Assembly (NCBI GenBank): GCA_900752815.1
Contig: CAADWS010000035.1
Coordinates: forward strand, 1-25,986
Direction: 5' to 3'
Length of the DNA: 25,986 bases
DNA from: Bacteroidaceae bacterium
GTDB taxonomy: Bacteria > Bacteroidota > Bacteroidia > Bacteroidales > Bacteroidaceae
The notes under the pieces are model-generated. The model searched no databases. It was not told the origin of the DNA and saw only the letters and a list, made by a program, of their open reading frames with translations. Shown piece by piece: positions 8,733 through 16,671 of this stretch. The first letter of the stretch is position 1, and each line of letters opens with the position of its first letter. Both the position numbers and the translations under genes were made by a program.

Positions 8733-11700
8733 TCATTTTTTTCCGCACATGGCCAGCAACCGTGCAGCCACCTGATGGTTGATATCAAGGCTCACCACCT
8801 CCTGCAACAATTGCCGTGCTTTTTCGCGGTTGCCCAGTCCCAGATGTCCGAGCCCCTCCACCAGCAGACAGTGGATGCGATTGCGCAAAGCCAGGTCATC
8901 ATCCCAGATAAGGAGGTCGGGCAAAGATACGGCAAAATAATCAATCTTCACCTGGTCGAAATAATGCTTCTCGCCGTGACTGATCAGACGGTGGAAACAG
9001 CTCCGTGCCCTGGCCTCATCGCCAAGCTTCCGCCAGGCCAGTCCCTGATAAAATATTTTGTCAGGTTGCTGGTCGTTATAAAAGAACGCGATGGCCGGCT
9101 CTGCCGAGCCCTTGGTGGCACATTCAAAACAGCGGCGGGCTTCCTGCCGGTTCTCCATACCTTCGTAGGCACATCCCATCCAGTAGTATACGTCATTTTC
9201 TTCGGCGTTGATGAGTTTTCCTTCACCCAGATTTTCCGGATAGGTCTCCGTCAGTTTCAACTCGTGCAAGGCTTTCTCATACTGTTTGCCGGAAAGATAC
9301 TGCTTGGCCTTCTCTACGTGCGCAAAGACGAACTGCCCGGTCACCTTGCCTTCACCTCCCTCCCAGGGATGGAACTTTCGTTCCGCCAGCAGGCGGCAAG
9401 CCGTCGTATAGTCGCCCAACTGATTGTAAAGCGTGATGCGCTCCACACATAGGTCGTCCCGCTGTTCCACAAGTTCGCGATGCTGTTCAAGGAAATCCAG
9501 TCGCTGGCGATGGGGCATACGGCGCTTTTTGTAGAGTTGGTCAAGTTCCATGAGTATGCGCGCATCCGTGGGATCGAGCGCAAAGGCCTTTTCGAGCAGG
9601 CGCACAGCCTCGTCTGGACGTCCCAGCTTATTGTAATTGGCCAAAGCCAGGTTACGCAACACGGTAGGGAACTTACCGTCCAGTGCGGCCGAACGGTTCC
9701 AGCAGTCGACAGCCTGTTCATATTGCCGGGCCGCATACCAGAAGTTGCCCAAATAGTAAGGTGCACGGGCACCCTCGGGATTCAGCCGCATGGCATCCTC
9801 CAGTATGAGAATTTCCTCCAGACGGTTGGGGAAGCAATAGTCGGGCGAAAGGGTTTCGGCCTTGCGATAGAGAGCGGCTGCGGTTTCTTCCTGTCCCTGC
9901 TGATGAGCAAAATAGCCCAGGGCATACACAACCACAGGATAAGTCTGCCCCTCTTTCCCGGCCAGGAAATCCAGCCAGCGGGCGGCTTCTTCATAGAGTC
10001 CGGCCGCCGCATAATCCAGTGCATATTCCAGATAGGTATGCACCGCATCGCGCATGAGGACGCAGATTTGCTCCTTCTCCTCAGCAGCCCGGCGGGTGTC
10101 GCCTTTCTCAAGATTCAGCAAATAACGTTCGAAGCGGCAGCCCATGTTGAAGCGGTCCATGGCGAGCGATTCGTCAATCAGCGCCTCGGCCCTGTCATAT
10201 TCGTGCATCTTGCGCAGGAAGGAAGCCTTCAGCTGACGTCCCTTGTGATGTGTCCAGTTGCGATGGAGCGAACGGTCCACATGGTCGAGTCCCTCCGCGT
10301 AGTTGCCGCGCGCCATGTCAATCTGCGCCAGCCCGAAGAATGCGGCATCCTGCCATGCGGCATTCCAGGTTGCCTTATAGAAAGCTTCGTAGGCACCGTC
10401 GTTGTCGCCCTGCATCTTCTTCGCCCATCCCAGGTTATAGTAAGGCTCACCGTCATACGGGTTCGGGTTTCGCTCCGTCAGTGTACGGACAGCCCGTTCA
10501 AAATAAGGCTGTGCGGCAGCAAAACGCCCCTTGCGCAGCAACAGGAGACCCACTGCATTGTTACAGCGCACATCGCCCTCGTCGCGGCGCAGCGCCTCGC
10601 GGTAATAATCCATCGGGTCGTATGTGGCGTGGCGGTACTGCTCCAGGTGGAGTCCTGTCAGGAAGAGCTGTTCCTGGTGGGCGATGTCCTTGGGGGCGAG
10701 TGCCGCCTTGGCGGGTTCGGGCATCGGCTTCAGTTCCGGACGCTCGGCCCGATAAGCCACCAGCAGGCGGCCGGTACTGTCATAGACCGACAGCTCCAGG
10801 TCGAATCCGTCCGCCTCGCCCGTCTTCACACAGGTTGCATAAGGCTGCGCAGGCGAAACCGGTGTCATCACATCCAGACACACCTGCCCCGTTGCCACGT
10901 TTTTCAGGCAAACGCGCACTTCTCCGTGGGCGGCGGTAGTATAGACCGTCACCCTGTAGCTGCCGTCTGCCGCAGGTTCCAGATTCACGACCGCATCACG
11001 GGTCGCGTTTTTCACACGTCCCACCTGCTGGTAAGGCATGAAATACTGCACCCACGACTTTTCCTCGTAGGGCTGCAGCCACGTGAAGTCGGGCTGGTTG
11101 TCGGTATATACGCCCGTCATCAGTTCAATATAAGGCCCGTCCTCATCGGTCAGATTGCGGTCCCAGGCACGGCCAAAGTCGCCGTGGCCCCACGTCCACT
11201 GTTTCTTGCCCACGCTCACATGGTGGTCGGCCACATGCAGCAGACCGGCACCGGCACTTTCGTCATAACCGCCCACAAAGTCGTAGCGCGAGTTGACGGC
11301 CATGTAGGAGGTAGGCACCGGGATATTGCTGTAACGGGAAATGTCCACTCCCGAGGAATAATCCATTTTATAATACGTTCCCGTGGCGATGGGGAAGGTG
11401 GATACATCGCGCTTGCCATGGTCGAAAACCGCATTCACGTCGGGCGGGAAAACGGAATAGTAGTCCTTGTTGACCACAACGGCTGGATTGGCCCACCACA
11501 GGAAGGTCTGCGGGAAGGGGGTACGGTTATACACTTTCCCCTTGATTTCGATATAGGCCTTGCCCGGATAAAGCGTGAAGCCGGCCATGCCCTTGGTGCG
11601 GAACATGCGCTCCACTTCGCTGCACCAAACGGTTTTGCTTCCGTCGGGAAACTCCTCTATGCTGCAATCGGTGGGCAGGAAGGTGGAAGGCCGGTGATGC

Positions 11701-12104
11701 TGCGGCCAGTTGAACTCTATGCCGCCCGAGATCCACGGTCCGGTAAGGCCCACCAGCGCCGGCTTCACCACCTGATTGTAGTAAACAAAATGGCGCTGCT
11801 TCACCTTGTCGTAAGCCATATGCACACGCCCGCCCAGTTCGGGAAGAATCATCACCTTGATGTATTCGTTTTCCAGGAAGAAGGCCCGATAAGGCCGGTC
11901 GTGCTTTTCATCCTCGATTTTCTCTACTACAGGATAAGGATATACCGACCCTGAACTTCCCTGATACACTCTCTTTTCCAGAAAGATGGGATTCTTTTCT
12001 TCCCGGCCGATGCCATAGGTGGGCAACAGCACAGTTTCTTCCCAGGCCCTCACTTCCGAGGTGTGCACAGTGCTCCGGGTCAAATATTCTGTAATCTTTT
12101 CCAT
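8733..12104 (-). CDS. DUF5107 and tetratricopeptide-repeat protein
   Basis: This protein of about 1,123 residues has no signal peptide and is probably cytosolic. Residues 20-340 form a DUF5107 domain: FLENEYIKVMILPELGGRVH (77-96) looks like the opening of galactose-mutarotase-like beta-sandwich proteins, and GGIEFNWPQHHR (127-138) is its most conserved-looking stretch, with H136 and H137. From about 515 to the end it is TPR-like helical repeats, for example CNNAVGLLLLRKGRFAAAQP and PYYNLGWAKKMQGDNDGAYE. The frame is open to 12227 through a GC-rich hairpin; ATG codons at 12140 and 12104 are the candidates and I chose 12104 (MEKITEYL). It lies between the sugar permease and the GH2 genes, so a role in handling the imported sugar is inferred. 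Its biochemical function is unknown to me; a sugar-binding or epimerase-like activity is only a fold-level guess. Confidence 0.8.
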   Translation of the reverse strand: MEKITEYLTRSTVHTSEVRAWEETVLLPTYGIGREEKNPIFLEKRVYQGSSGSVYPYPVVEKIEDEKHDRPYRAFFLENEYIKVMILPELGGRVHMAYDKVKQRHFVYYNQVVKPALVGLTGPWISGGIEFNWPQHHRPSTFLPTDCSIEEFPDGSKTVWCSEVERMFRTKGMAGFTLYPGKAYIEIKGKVYNRTPFPQTFLWWANPAVVVNKDYYSVFPPDVNAVFDHGKRDVSTFPIATGTYYKMDYSSGVDISRYSNIPVPTSYMAVNSRYDFVGGYDESAGAGLLHVADHHVSVGKKQWTWGHGDFGRAWDRNLTDEDGPYIELMTGVYTDNQPDFTWLQPYEEKSWVQYFMPYQQVGRVKNATRDAVVNLEPAADGSYRVTVYTTAAHGEVRVCLKNVATGQVCLDVMTPVSPAQPYATCVKTGEADGFDLELSVYDSTGRLLVAYRAERPELKPMPEPAKAALAPKDIAHQEQLFLTGLHLEQYRHATYDPMDYYREALRRDEGDVRCNNAVGLLLLRKGRFAAAQPYFERAVRTLTERNPNPYDGEPYYNLGWAKKMQGDNDGAYEAFYKATWNAAWQDAAFFGLAQIDMARGNYAEGLDHVDRSLHRNWTHHKGRQLKASFLRKMHEYDRAEALIDESLAMDRFNMGCRFERYLLNLEKGDTRRAAEEKEQICVLMRDAVHTYLEYALDYAAAGLYEEAARWLDFLAGKEGQTYPVVVYALGYFAHQQGQEETAAALYRKAETLSPDYCFPNRLEEILILEDAMRLNPEGARAPYYLGNFWYAARQYEQAVDCWNRSAALDGKFPTVLRNLALANYNKLGRPDEAVRLLEKAFALDPTDARILMELDQLYKKRRMPHRQRLDFLEQHRELVEQRDDLCVERITLYNQLGDYTTACRLLAERKFHPWEGGEGKVTGQFVFAHVEKAKQYLSGKQYEKALHELKLTETYPENLGEGKLINAEENDVYYWMGCAYEGMENRQEARRCFECATKGSAEPAIAFFYNDQQPDKIFYQGLAWRKLGDEARARSCFHRLISHGEKHYFDQVKIDYFAVSLPDLLIWDDDLALRNRIHCLLVEGLGHLGLGNREKARQLLQEVVSLDINHQVAARLLAMCGKK

Positions 12105-12143
12105 GACAGTTTTTATCTGATAGTTTTTTTGAAGTTTCATTCC

Positions 12144-12190
12144 GTCCGGGCCCGCCGGGCCCCTTCCGTCCCGGGGCAAGGCCCCCGGAC
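12144..12190 (-). other. GC-rich hairpin between permease and DUF5107 genes
   Basis: GTCCGGG (12144-12150) and CCCGGAC (12184-12190) form the outer arms, and the inside contains further self-complementary runs (GGGCCCGCCGGGCCC). It sits in the 127-base gap after the permease stop. No T-run follows on the minus strand, so it does not look like a classical terminator; a processing or RNA-stability element is possible. Confidence 0.55.
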
Positions 12191-12231
12191 CGTCGGCACA
12201 GCCGCAAGGGAGCGGCCGCCCCATCATGCCG

Positions 12232-13617
12232 CTAACGCGTCAGCTCGTTTTCCAGTTCCTCCAGCGATTTGCCCTTTGTTTCGGGAATACGTCTTAACGT
12301 AAAGACAAATCCCGACAGGCAGATGAAGGCATAAAGCAGGAAAGTGCCACCCGTGCCGAGCCCCGCGTTCAGGAAGGGGAACGTATAGGTCAGCAGGAAC
12401 GAGGCTATCCAAAGCGCCGCCGTACAGACAGCCATCGCCACCCCGCGCACGCGGTTGGGGAAGATTTCCGACAGCAACACCCAGGTGACGGGCCCCAGCG
12501 ACATGGCATAAAACCCGATGGCCAGCACAACAAAGACAATCATCACGAAGCCGGTCAGTTCGAAGAAATAGCTGATACCCAGCAAGGTGTAAATGCCGGC
12601 CAGCCCGATGGAGCCCAGCAGCATCAGACGCTTGCGTCCCAGCCGGTCGACCGTATAAATGGCGATGAAAGTAAACACCAGGTTGGCAATGCCGGTCACG
12701 ACAATGTTCATCAGCACGTCGGAAATGCCATAACCGGCCGCCTCAAAGATTTCCTGCGCATAATTGAAGATGACGTTCGTGCCGCTCCACTGCTGGAACA
12801 TGGCAATGACGATGCCGATGAGCAGCACCCGCCGCATACGCCGTGAAAAGAGCAGTTGCAGCGCGCCCCCTTCTCCGGCTTCACTCCCCGCAGCCCGGTA
12901 GTTCTGCAGTTCGGCCGCCGCATACGCCGGTCCGCCGATACGTGCCAGCACACGGCCAGCCTCCTCCCCGCGTCCGCGGCCGGCCAGCCAGCGCGGACTC
13001 TCAGGAATAAACAACGCCAGCAGGAAAAAGAGTCCCGAAGGCACACACACGGCCCAGAACATCCAGCGCCATCCCGTCTGGCCGTTCCACGATGCCAGAA
13101 TGTCGGCAGCAGCCGCACCCTCCGGCACCGGCTCCGCCACCAGCATGTTGACCACCTGCGCTGCCAGGATGCCGATAACAATCGTCAGCTGGTTGAGCGT
13201 CACCAGCCGTCCGCGCACCTCCTTGGGCGCCACCTCGGCGATATACATGGGCGAAAGGTCGGCAGCCAGGCCGATAGCCATGCCTCCCACCAGACGGGCC
13301 AGCACAAAAGCGGTAAAATGATTGGCAGCACCCGTTGCCCACGACGACACGAAGAACACCAGCGCAGAAAAAAGGAGCAGCCGCCGCCGGCCATAACGGT
13401 CGGCCAGCAAACCGGCCATCGTAGCCCCGAGCAGGCAGCCCAGCAAGGCAATGCTCATGGCCAGCGCCTGCATCGAAGGACGACCGGCAATGCCGAAAAA
13501 GATTTCATAGAAAGGTTTTGCGCCGCCGATGACCACCCAGTCATAACCGAACAGCAATCCGCCCATGGCCGAAACCAGGCAGATGAAATAAACAAACGGG
13601 CGATGATAGTTTTCCAT
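12232..13617 (-). CDS. MFS sugar porter (XylE/GalP-like permease)
   Basis: This 461-residue inner-membrane permease of the sugar porter family probably carries out H+-coupled import of a monosaccharide. Signatures in order: GGLLFGYDWVVIGGA in the first helix, DRYGRRR in the loop between helices 2 and 3, SPMYIAEVAPKEVRGRL, PESPRWL, FQQWSGTNVIFNYAQEIF with the sugar-binding Gln-Gln and Asn, DRLGRKR, and the C-terminal PETKGKSLEE. The frame is open to 13695; I use the ATG at 13617 (MENYHRPF), and 13647 is the alternative. It is the first gene of the minus-strand sugar cluster and diverges from an AraC regulator. It ends in TAG, which shows that TAG is a normal stop in this genome. A xylose, galactose, arabinose or fucose-like substrate is possible; the sequence does not decide. 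Confidence 0.9.
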   Translation of the reverse strand: MENYHRPFVYFICLVSAMGGLLFGYDWVVIGGAKPFYEIFFGIAGRPSMQALAMSIALLGCLLGATMAGLLADRYGRRRLLLFSALVFFVSSWATGAANHFTAFVLARLVGGMAIGLAADLSPMYIAEVAPKEVRGRLVTLNQLTIVIGILAAQVVNMLVAEPVPEGAAAADILASWNGQTGWRWMFWAVCVPSGLFFLLALFIPESPRWLAGRGRGEEAGRVLARIGGPAYAAAELQNYRAAGSEAGEGGALQLLFSRRMRRVLLIGIVIAMFQQWSGTNVIFNYAQEIFEAAGYGISDVLMNIVVTGIANLVFTFIAIYTVDRLGRKRLMLLGSIGLAGIYTLLGISYFFELTGFVMIVFVVLAIGFYAMSLGPVTWVLLSEIFPNRVRGVAMAVCTAALWIASFLLTYTFPFLNAGLGTGGTFLLYAFICLSGFVFTLRRIPETKGKSLEELENELTR

Positions 13618-13712
13618 ATTCTTTACGGTTTTTCCTAGCAGATTCATGAAAAGGGAAAACTCCGGTGCCCGCACAAACGGCAGCCGGAAGCACACTCCCT
13701 TTTCCCTGATGG

Positions 13713-13743
13713 CAAAGTAACAACAATCCCGGCAAAGGCGAAA
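13713..13743 (-). promoter_or_regulatory. Candidate activator-dependent promoter of the sugar operon
   Basis: On the minus strand TTTC (13743-13740) and TTACTTTG (13720-13713) are 19 bases apart. Each element has one mismatch to the Bacteroidetes consensus, as expected for a promoter that needs an activator. Predicted leader to the permease ATG is about 90 bases. Confidence 0.4.
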
Positions 13744-13771
13744 TGTACAAAATGAAGAAAAAAATGTATAA
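13741..13771. promoter_or_regulatory. Direct-repeat operator candidate for the AraC regulator
   Basis: AAATGTACAA (13741-13750) and AAATGTATAA (13762-13771) start exactly 21 bp apart, i.e. two helical turns, the geometry used by AraC-family dimers on tandem half-sites. The proximal copy touches the candidate -33 element of the permease promoter. The function is inferred. Confidence 0.4.
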
Positions 13772-13801
13772 TTCCACGATTTGCGGTTTTCCAGCCGTTC
13801 C

Positions 13802-13829
13802 GCTCACGAAAAAACCAATATCCGTGAGC
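13802..13829. promoter_or_regulatory. 7-bp dyad in the divergent promoter region
   Basis: GCTCACG (13802-13808) and CGTGAGC (13823-13829) are perfect complements separated by 14 bases. Their centres are also 21 bp apart. It could be a second regulator site or a leader hairpin; there is no direct evidence for either. Confidence 0.3.
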
Positions 13830-13881
13830 AACAACATGAAATACCCTGGACACCCCGGCCCCGACGTTACAAATGATTTGT

Positions 13882-13889
13882 TATTTTTG
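13882..13889 (+). promoter_or_regulatory. Possible -7 element of the araC-type gene
   Basis: TATTTTTG matches TAnnTTTG and lies 23 bases before the ATG at 13913. No TTG is seen at the right distance upstream, so this is a weak candidate. Confidence 0.35.
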
Positions 13890-13912
13890 CAAAAAACAAG
13901 CCATCAGCAGTC

Positions 13913-14794
13913 ATGGAATACAAGAAAGACGGTTTTCTCAACCAGCGCTCCATCGTCGTGCCCCGCAGCGTGCAGGAAATGCAGGCCGCCAACGAGCTGA
14001 CACGCCTGCTCTATGTGACAGACATCGGCTACTATCCCAACGCCGTGGGGCACTACCGCACCCGCAGCGAAGGCTCACCCCAGCACATCCTCATCCATTG
14101 CGTCGACGGCGAAGGATGGTTCAGCATCAACGGGCAGCGGCAAAACGTGCAGAAAGGACAGTTTTTCCTGCTCGAAGCCGGCGTGCCCCACACCTACGCC
14201 GCCTCACGCACCAACCCCTGGAGCATCTACTGGATTCACTTCACGGGCGAGCAGAGCCACGTCTTCCGCTCCATGTTCAACCACGTTTTCGAAATCACCG
14301 AAACCGCCGAAGCCCGACTGCAGGAGCGCCTCACCCTTTTCGAGGAAATCTTCCTGAACCTGGAAACAGGTTACAGCCCCGACAACCTGAGCTACGCCAG
14401 CTCCTGCCTGTGGCACCTGCTCGCGTCCTACCGGTACATCTCACAGTTCCGCACCATCAAGCGCACCCGCCACACCGACTTCGCACAAACCGCCATCGCC
14501 TACATGCGCAGCCATCTGGGCGAAAGGCTCACCCTTGACGACATCGCCCGAAGCGCCAACTATTCCCCGTCCCACTTCGGCCAGCTCTTTCTCCAGCACA
14601 CAGGCTGCTCCCCTCTGCACTATTTCAACCAGTTGAAAATACAACGCGCCTGCCAGCTGCTCGACTTCACCGATACACGCATCAAGGAAATTGCCGAACA
14701 ACTGGGCTTCTTCGACCAGTATCACTTCACCAAGGTCTTCGTGCGCCACATGGGCGAAACACCCTCACGCTACCGCAAGCACCGCTCCGGCTGA
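13913..14794 (+). CDS. AraC-family transcriptional regulator
   Basis: This 293-residue cytosolic DNA-binding protein has an N-terminal cupin-like sugar-sensing domain (about 30-130, with LIHCVDGEGWFSINGQ and FFLLEAGVPHTYAA). A linker helix region follows, then two helix-turn-helix motifs (about 190-290). LTLDDIARSANYSPSHFGQLF is the first, and EIAEQLGFFDQYHFTKVF with GETPSRYR is the classic AraC signature in the second. It is transcribed divergently from the sugar permease cluster, so it is the likely activator of that cluster, responding to the imported or released sugar. A direct-repeat operator candidate lies between the two promoters. The effector is unknown. GC-rich codon use matches the sugar genes. 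Confidence 0.9.
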   Translation: MEYKKDGFLNQRSIVVPRSVQEMQAANELTRLLYVTDIGYYPNAVGHYRTRSEGSPQHILIHCVDGEGWFSINGQRQNVQKGQFFLLEAGVPHTYAASRTNPWSIYWIHFTGEQSHVFRSMFNHVFEITETAEARLQERLTLFEEIFLNLETGYSPDNLSYASSCLWHLLASYRYISQFRTIKRTRHTDFAQTAIAYMRSHLGERLTLDDIARSANYSPSHFGQLFLQHTGCSPLHYFNQLKIQRACQLLDFTDTRIKEIAEQLGFFDQYHFTKVFVRHMGETPSRYRKHRSG

Positions 14795-14817
14795 CACCGC
14801 GCTGCCGGCCCTCCCCT

Positions 14818-14843
14818 GCGCCGTCCCGCAACGGAAACGGCGC
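14818..14843 (+). terminator. GC-rich hairpin after the araC-type gene
   Basis: GCGCCGT (14818-14824) pairs with ACGGCGC (14837-14843) around a 12-base loop, 24 bases after the TGA. There is no T-run directly after it; repeat array B begins 16 bases further on. The stop, hairpin, repeat order is the same as after the GH95-like gene. Confidence 0.4.
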
Positions 14844-14859
14844 GCCTCCACCCGCCCCC

Positions 14860-14943
14860 AAAAACAGTCAGTACTTTAGAAAAAACAATCCTTACTTTAG
14901 AAAAAACTGTCAGTACTTTAGTTTTTTCTATCCTTACTTTTGT
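14860..14943. repeat. 21-bp-period repeat array B
   Basis: Four tandem 21-bp units at 14860-14880, 14881-14901, 14902-14922 and 14923-14943. The first has the core AAAAACAGTCAGTACTTT, identical to array A. Units 2 and 4 share the variant ATCCTTACTTT, so two subtypes alternate (1-2-1-2). An 11-bp perfect inverted repeat (TAGAAAAAACT at 14898-14908, AGTTTTTTCTA at 14920-14930) is embedded. Read in the direction of the upstream gene, the array has the same orientation as array A. The gene-free stretch 14795-15154 otherwise holds only the hairpin, this array and the tmRNA promoter. Confidence 0.88.
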
Positions 14944-15094
14944 TTTTCCCCTCCATAGCGCCCTCAAAAACAACATGCTTTCCCCCGCCTTCAGCAACCC
15001 GGGGACAGCCACAGCCCAGGGCCGGCCGGCGGCCGCCGCCATCCCCCCTTTCCCCCAGATTCCCGGGCATCATCAGGAAAAACCAGGGAATCGC

Positions 15095-15125
15095 TTCGCC
15101 ATTCACAAAAAAATCAATAACTTTG
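15095..15125 (+). promoter_or_regulatory. Promoter of the tmRNA gene
   Basis: TTCG (15095-15098) and TAACTTTG (15118-15125) are separated by 19 bases. The -7 element is a full consensus match and the -33 has one mismatch. The precursor would carry about 23 bases of 5' leader before the mature end at 15155. Confidence 0.6.
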
Positions 15126-15154
15126 CCGACGGATTATCTTCCACCCGAATCTAC

Positions 15155-15556
15155 GGGCCAGACTGGATTTGACAGCGGGTAGAGGTGGCAGGTAAGCACG
15201 CAGTGCGGGCGAAGGCGGGCACTTTAATCTCGGCCTCCAACAATTTAATTGGCGAAAACAAATACGCTCTCGCTGCTTAATTGAAGTATAGTAGATTAGC
15301 TTAATTCCGGCCGAAGATGCGCTGGAACGAGACATCACCCAAGGGGCCCTGTTCCCGAGGCCTTTTGATAGTGTGGTGCAGTGAAATCGGGGATAACCGT
15401 CGGACGGCCCCGCGTCCGCGGCGAAACTTTCAGGGGATAAGGCAGCGGGTGACGGCTCCGGTCAAACCTGCGGCACGAAAATCCCAAGCGGAGCTAAGCG
15501 TGTAGAAAGCTTGTTGTTTCCCCGTTTGGACGAGGGTTCGACTCCCTCCTGGTCCA
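15155..15556 (+). ncRNA. ssrA: tmRNA (ribosome rescue, tag GENKYALAA)
   Basis: This 402-base one-piece tmRNA releases stalled ribosomes and tags the unfinished protein for proteolysis. The 5' acceptor strand GGGCCAG (15155-15161) pairs over seven positions, one of them G-U, with CTGGTCC (15549-15555). The discriminator is A15556, and CCA is not encoded. GACTGGATTTGACAG follows the 5' arm, as in other tmRNAs, and the T arm is GAGGGTTCGACTCCCTC near the 3' end. The tag frame starts at GGC 15251 and stops at TAA 15278-15280, reading G-E-N-K-Y-A-L-A-A, possibly preceded by the alanine carried by the tmRNA. It has its own promoter and a strong terminator. Confidence 0.95.
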
Positions 15557-15565
15557 CATTCCTCA

Positions 15566-15620
15566 AAACGCGACGCCGCTTTCCGGATTTTTCCGGAAGG
15601 CGGCGTCGCGTTTCTATTTT
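15566..15620 (+). terminator. Rho-independent terminator of ssrA
   Basis: A stem of about 19 bp (ACGCGACGCCG and TTCCGG on the left, CCGGAA and CGGCGTCGCGT on the right; one base unpaired) is followed by TTTCTATTTT. It is ten bases past the tmRNA 3' end. On the minus strand it is followed by TTTT and could also end transcripts of the DUF4468 gene. Confidence 0.88.
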
Positions 15621-15707
15621 CTCAAATTCACTACAATCTGTCGTGTCTCATCTCCAGGAAATCCCACTTAAAGAAGATTTCTTTGTATAATAAAACTCTC
15701 ACAATTT

Positions 15708-16391
15708 CTACCAATCGTCATCCTCATTACCGCTTAAGCCGTTTTTGATGCATTCTTCAATCTTATCCATTATGACATTTGAATAAGCATGAGTCATTAC
15801 AAGTGCCTTGCTAGATGTCTTCTTATGCGAGTCTTTTAATGTAAAGGGAAAACAAGTATTCAATGCCCAATTCTCATCTGAACGAATGGGGACAGGCTCA
15901 TCTATAGGTCCTAACCATCCACCTCCTTCTATTACCGTCACAGAATAAAACGGAATAGTGTAAGTAATCCTTACCTTGCCATCTTTAATATCACACTTAA
16001 TAACAGGTCTAATGCTTACACTATAACGATTCGCTCCTCCAAAATGTTGAGCTATATTTCCCACGTATCCTTTTGCAAGGATAATTCCAAGTTCTTTATC
16101 ATTTAGTTTGATAACAGAGTTAGCATCGTTAAATGACGTTGTAAACCAATAATTTAAAAGTACATATAATTCTTCTTTAGTTTTACCTTCAGCTGGTATG
16201 ATTTGTACATAAGTTAGGCTGTTATTTTTGTCCAACCAAAGATTCTCTCCAATTTTCTCTGCTGCATCAACCCATTTCTTACCATACTTTTCTTTTGCAT
16301 AATTTTCTAACTCTTCTCCTTGTAGAAATTGGGCATCCATAGACGTACCGATAAAAGACAACATCAGTACTATTAATAACAATTTTTTCAT
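15708..16391 (-). CDS. Exported DUF4468 (TBP-like fold) protein
   Basis: This 227-residue protein has a signal peptide (MKKLLLIVLMLSFIGTSMDA, cleavage before Q21) and is probably periplasmic. Residues about 58-150 match the pattern of DUF4468: YVQIIPAEGKTKEELYVLLN, then VIKLNDKELGIILAKGYV, and IKDGKVRITYTI. The end is acidic (GNEDDDW). No enzymatic motif is visible and its role is unknown. The frame is open to 16457, but the signal peptide places the start at the ATG at 16391. Its base composition is strikingly AT-rich compared with the sugar genes on both sides, and it lies next to ssrA, a common integration site for mobile islands, so acquisition by transfer is possible. Confidence 0.75.
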   Translation of the reverse strand: MKKLLLIVLMLSFIGTSMDAQFLQGEELENYAKEKYGKKWVDAAEKIGENLWLDKNNSLTYVQIIPAEGKTKEELYVLLNYWFTTSFNDANSVIKLNDKELGIILAKGYVGNIAQHFGGANRYSVSIRPVIKCDIKDGKVRITYTIPFYSVTVIEGGGWLGPIDEPVPIRSDENWALNTCFPFTLKDSHKKTSSKALVMTHAYSNVIMDKIEECIKNGLSGNEDDDW

Positions 16392-16671
16392 TACAGTATT
16401 TATACACATACACTCCTTACACTCCATATAAAGAGTAATCCTTATTATAACAAACAAACTTTACATGCAATATTCAAATTCATCCTCAACCATTAATTCA
16501 CCTACAAAATTAATAAGAACCATCTATATCTCTATTGAAACCAACAAGCATTTTCCTCAACAATAAAACAGCAAATATAGCCATTACAAATGATATGCCT
16601 AGACATTGTGAATCGGAATCATAGTCTTTCTGGTAACTTTTATTTTTCTCTCCAATATAGGACAATCCATT
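16392..16671 (-). other. AT-rich intergenic region upstream of the DUF4468 gene
   Basis: No convincing gene is present. One full -7 match on the minus strand, TATATTTG at 16579-16572, might drive the DUF4468 gene with a leader of roughly 170 bases, but it has no partner -33. I see no clear terminator for the helicase transcript that ends at 16672. Confidence 0.4.

Noticed and set aside
1318..11954. Very long plus-strand open frames opposite the GH95, GH2 and DUF5107 genes (for example 3597-5939, 5946-8663 and 9480-11954)
   Set aside because: They are exact antisense shadows of GC-rich genes with clear family motifs, lack recognisable domains and have no promoters or start signals.
15657..15681. 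Small inverted repeat GAAATC / GATTTC downstream of the DUF4468 gene
   Set aside because: Only six AT-rich base pairs with no T-run; the strong terminator at 15566-15620 can serve this gene.
15549..16671. Island attachment site formed by a duplicated tmRNA 3' end
   Set aside because: I found no second copy of CTCCCTCCTGGTCCA in the window, so no att pair can be claimed.
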